From Fidelibacterota bacterium (GTDB lineage: Bacteria > Fidelibacterota > Marinisomatia > SCGC-AAA003-L08 > TS1B11): a DNA stretch of 7,038 nt. Positions 5,414 to 7,038 of the stretch are shown piece after piece. The first letter of the stretch is position 1; every line of letters begins with the position of its first letter. Under the pieces are notes generated by a model, which was given only the letters and a program-made list of their open reading frames with translations, searched no databases and had not been told where the DNA came from. A program made the position numbers and the translations under genes. Where the stretch lies: assembly GCA_022564085.1 (NCBI GenBank), contig JADFMC010000110.1:1-7038 (forward strand), in the 5' to 3' direction.

Positions 5414-6367
5414 CTAGCCGGCCAGCACCCTTTCCAGCAGTTGGGCGATGGTTAGGGGGGCGGCGCCCTCCAGGCGGTTGTTGATGAACACGTAGCCGGG
5501 AAATTCAGCTTGCAAAGCTGAATTCAGGTATTGCACTAGCGAATCACGCATCTCCAGTTGTGGTTTTTGAATGTGGGTATACGGGAAGAAGGCTTCCACT
5601 GCATCACCATATACAACTTGCGGCGGGGTCAACAGACGCATTACAAAGAATTCGGCGGTGCGGGAATCGGGCGCTTGCAACTGCTCGCCCAGGGGAGGCA
5701 TCCAGCTCCAGGATGAGTATACGTGGGCCACGCCGTGCTTGCGCAGCAGGGTGAAATAGGTGGGGCCAAACAGCTGCCGGTTACGGATTTCAGTGGCGTA
5801 CTGGTAGCCCGGCGGCAGGCCGCCCAGGAATTCATCCAACTGTCCCAGAAAACTACCGTCAGCTACCAGCTCCTTGGGCAGGACCGCGAACTGGAAGATG
5901 ATGGGGCCCAGCTTGGAGCCCAGGGCCGACACCGGTTCTAAAAACTGCTCCACGAACAGCTGCCCATTGAGGAACTGGGGATTGAGCTCTCCCCCGCGCC
6001 GGCCGTAACGGGGATGAGTTGGGTATTTATAAACGGTGATTTCTTCGGTGGCCTTCAAGCCGAACTTGAAGTCCGGGGGCGTTAAGTCAGCCAGGCCGGC
6101 AATCATTTGGGGCGGGGGAAAGCGGTAGAAAGTGGAATCAACTCCCACGGCCGGAAAATAGCGGGCATATTCTCTCAGGCAGCGGGCCTGGAACGATTTT
6201 TTGCTGGGGTAGTGGTCATGGTAGATCATTCCCTGCCAGCCTTCGTACTTCCACGAGGAGGTGCCCAGGTAGATGGCATTGCGCTGGGCCAGCTCTATGG
6301 CCTGGGAGGAGACGGTGGGGGCTCCACTAGGGCTCACCAGGTTATCTGCAGCCAATTTATAGTTCAC
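5414..6367 (-). CDS. DUF72 (YecE-like) family protein
   Basis: This is a cytoplasmic TIM-barrel-like protein of the DUF72/YecE family, whose biochemical role is not established. Family signatures appear in order in the 317 residues: GTSSWKYEGW (35-44), YFPAVGVDSTFYRFP (70-84), FKFGLKATEEIT (100-111), LGPIIFQF (153-160), EIRNRQLF (193-200), FFVMRLL (240-246) and VFINNRLEGAAPLT (293-306). The start used is GTG at 6367; the barrel begins near residue 32, so about 30 N-terminal residues fall outside the core and a later start is possible. The ribosome-binding match is weak. It lies only 11 bp beyond the stop of the unknown gene at 6379 on the same strand, which suggests co-transcription. The family call is strong; function is unknown. 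Confidence 0.93.
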   Translation of the reverse strand: MNYKLAADNLVSPSGAPTVSSQAIELAQRNAIYLGTSSWKYEGWQGMIYHDHYPSKKSFQARCLREYARYFPAVGVDSTFYRFPPPQMIAGLADLTPPDFKFGLKATEEITVYKYPTHPRYGRRGGELNPQFLNGQLFVEQFLEPVSALGSKLGPIIFQFAVLPKELVADGSFLGQLDEFLGGLPPGYQYATEIRNRQLFGPTYFTLLRKHGVAHVYSSWSWMPPLGEQLQAPDSRTAEFFVMRLLTPPQVVYGDAVEAFFPYTHIQKPQLEMRDSLVQYLNSALQAEFPGYVFINNRLEGAAPLTIAQLLERVLAG

Positions 6368-6378
6368 CTATTCGGGCG

Positions 6379-6849
6379 TTAACCGGTATCCCAGGATCTA
6401 TCGCTGCCAAAAATGGCCTTCAGGGGAGTATTCGAAAATTCCTCATGGGGGCCATCAACCCGGTAGCCGTTCGCCGCCCCGGCATCCGGCACCAGGTGCC
6501 ACCAGTAGACCACCACCTCGGCGCCCGGGTACCACTGGTAGATTAGCTCATAGGGCATGGAGCCGTTCCTGCCCGGCGGGATCCCCCGGCCACCGCACTG
6601 GACCGGGTGGTCGCACGGTTTCCACTTCATGAAGCGGGCCGCCCGGCGCTGCATGATAGTGAAATTCAGAGTATCGGTGGTGTTGTTGAATATTACAAGC
6701 TTCGACGCTCGCTGCTCGATGTAAATCGGCTGGTGCAGGCAGGAGCGCCCGAATAAACCGAATGCCAATCCCAGAACGAATGTGGCCAGACTTAATTTGC
6801 CTACCCCTTGGCGGAACAAGGTCCATTTGCGGGCCGCCTTTTCAATCAT
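6379..6849 (-). CDS. Membrane-anchored protein of unknown function, tandem paralogue 2
   Basis: I do not recognise this family. The best start is ATG at 6849 (156 residues), because it overlaps the stop of the upstream gene by 8 bp, an arrangement typical of translational coupling; the alternative TTG at 6882 would add 11 residues. A basic N-terminus (MIEKAARKWTLFRQG) precedes a hydrophobic segment at about 17-33, so the protein is probably anchored in the inner membrane or exported. The C-terminal domain has three Cys (37, 79 and 85), 'LVIFNNTTDTLNFTI' (51-65) and an aromatic core, IYQWYPGAEVVVYWWHL (103-119), then GYRV (128-131). From about residue 87 to 150 it aligns without gaps to the gene at the window edge, with 28 of 64 residues identical. 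It lies 11 bp upstream of the DUF72 gene. It looks real; the role is unknown. Confidence 0.72.
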   Translation of the reverse strand: MIEKAARKWTLFRQGVGKLSLATFVLGLAFGLFGRSCLHQPIYIEQRASKLVIFNNTTDTLNFTIMQRRAARFMKWKPCDHPVQCGGRGIPPGRNGSMPYELIYQWYPGAEVVVYWWHLVPDAGAANGYRVDGPHEEFSNTPLKAIFGSDRSWDTG

Positions 6850-7038
6850 CCGGGAAGATTGGCACCAACGGGGTAGCGACAATCTTTTCTGTTAAGTCAG
6901 TGACCCGATAACCGTATTGCCCGGCGGCGTCGGAAATAAGGTGCCACCAATAGGTCGTTACATCGACGCCAGGCAGCCAATGATAGATATGGATATATTG
7001 CAGGCGAGCCGATAGCCCCGGTCGGGCGATATTCCCCG
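6842..7038 (-). CDS. Partial gene, tandem paralogue 1 (C-terminal 64 residues)
   Basis: An open minus-strand frame enters from the right edge and ends at TGA (6844-6842). It encodes 64 residues, including QYIHIYHWLPGVDVTTYWWHL, split here as QYIHIYHW (13-20) and YWWHL (29-33), then GYRV (42-45) and TPLVPIF (55-61). The sequence aligns end to end without gaps with residues 87-150 of the next gene (28 of 64 identical by my count), showing a tandem duplication. Its stop overlaps the ATG of that gene by 8 bp. The N-terminus is outside the window, so a signal peptide or membrane segment cannot be checked. The family is unrecognised. Confidence 0.75.
   Translation of the reverse strand, partial: GNIARPGLSARLQYIHIYHWLPGVDVTTYWWHLISDAAGQYGYRVTDLTEKIVATPLVPIFPDD

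Overview
This window comes from a moderately GC-rich, Gram-negative-type (diderm) bacterial chromosome. Coding regions look GC-rich and intergenic gaps are visibly more AT-rich. Several products carry lipoprotein or secretion signals. The mix of a secreted M19 dipeptidase, a GHL10/DUF187 lipoprotein, MobA and a DUF72 protein is seen in environmental diderms such as the FCB-group/Marinimicrobia-type lineages, but that placement is a weak inference and no marker gene confirms it. There are no tRNAs, rRNAs, CRISPR arrays, transposases or phage genes. Most of the window is ordinary chromosomal metabolism and cell-envelope content.

Layout from left to right: (1) a small plus-strand lipoprotein-like gene of unknown function (about 54-566), whose signal peptide lies upstream of its first conventional start codon; (2) a convergent gap holding a strong hairpin; (3) a small secreted protein of unknown function on the minus strand (690-1040); (4) a gap with two tandem short palindromes; (5) a complete M19 membrane dipeptidase on the minus strand (best start 2600, not the longer 2657); (6) a 504-bp AT-richer gap with a possible promoter, a weak hairpin plus T-run and a thrice-repeated octamer; (7) a GHL10/DUF187 glycoside-hydrolase-like lipoprotein on the minus strand (3105-4626), broken by a single-base frameshift near 4184-4191; (8) divergent from it, mobA on the plus strand (4691-5248); (9) a convergent gap rich in inverted repeats; (10) a minus-strand operon running in from the right edge: the 3' end of an unknown gene (6842-7038), a full unknown gene (6379-6849) that is its paralogue and overlaps it by 8 bp, then a DUF72/YecE-like gene 11 bp further on (5414-6367).

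How the genes work together: the GHL10 lipoprotein and the M19 dipeptidase could both act on cell-wall or peptide material in the periplasm, but they are separated by 500 bp and the link is only an inference. MobA makes the dinucleotide form of molybdenum cofactor and has no molybdoenzyme neighbour here. The most novel content is the tandem pair of unknown membrane-anchored proteins sharing a Tyr-Trp-Trp-His-Leu core at the right edge. I see no convincing new multi-gene defence or metabolic system.
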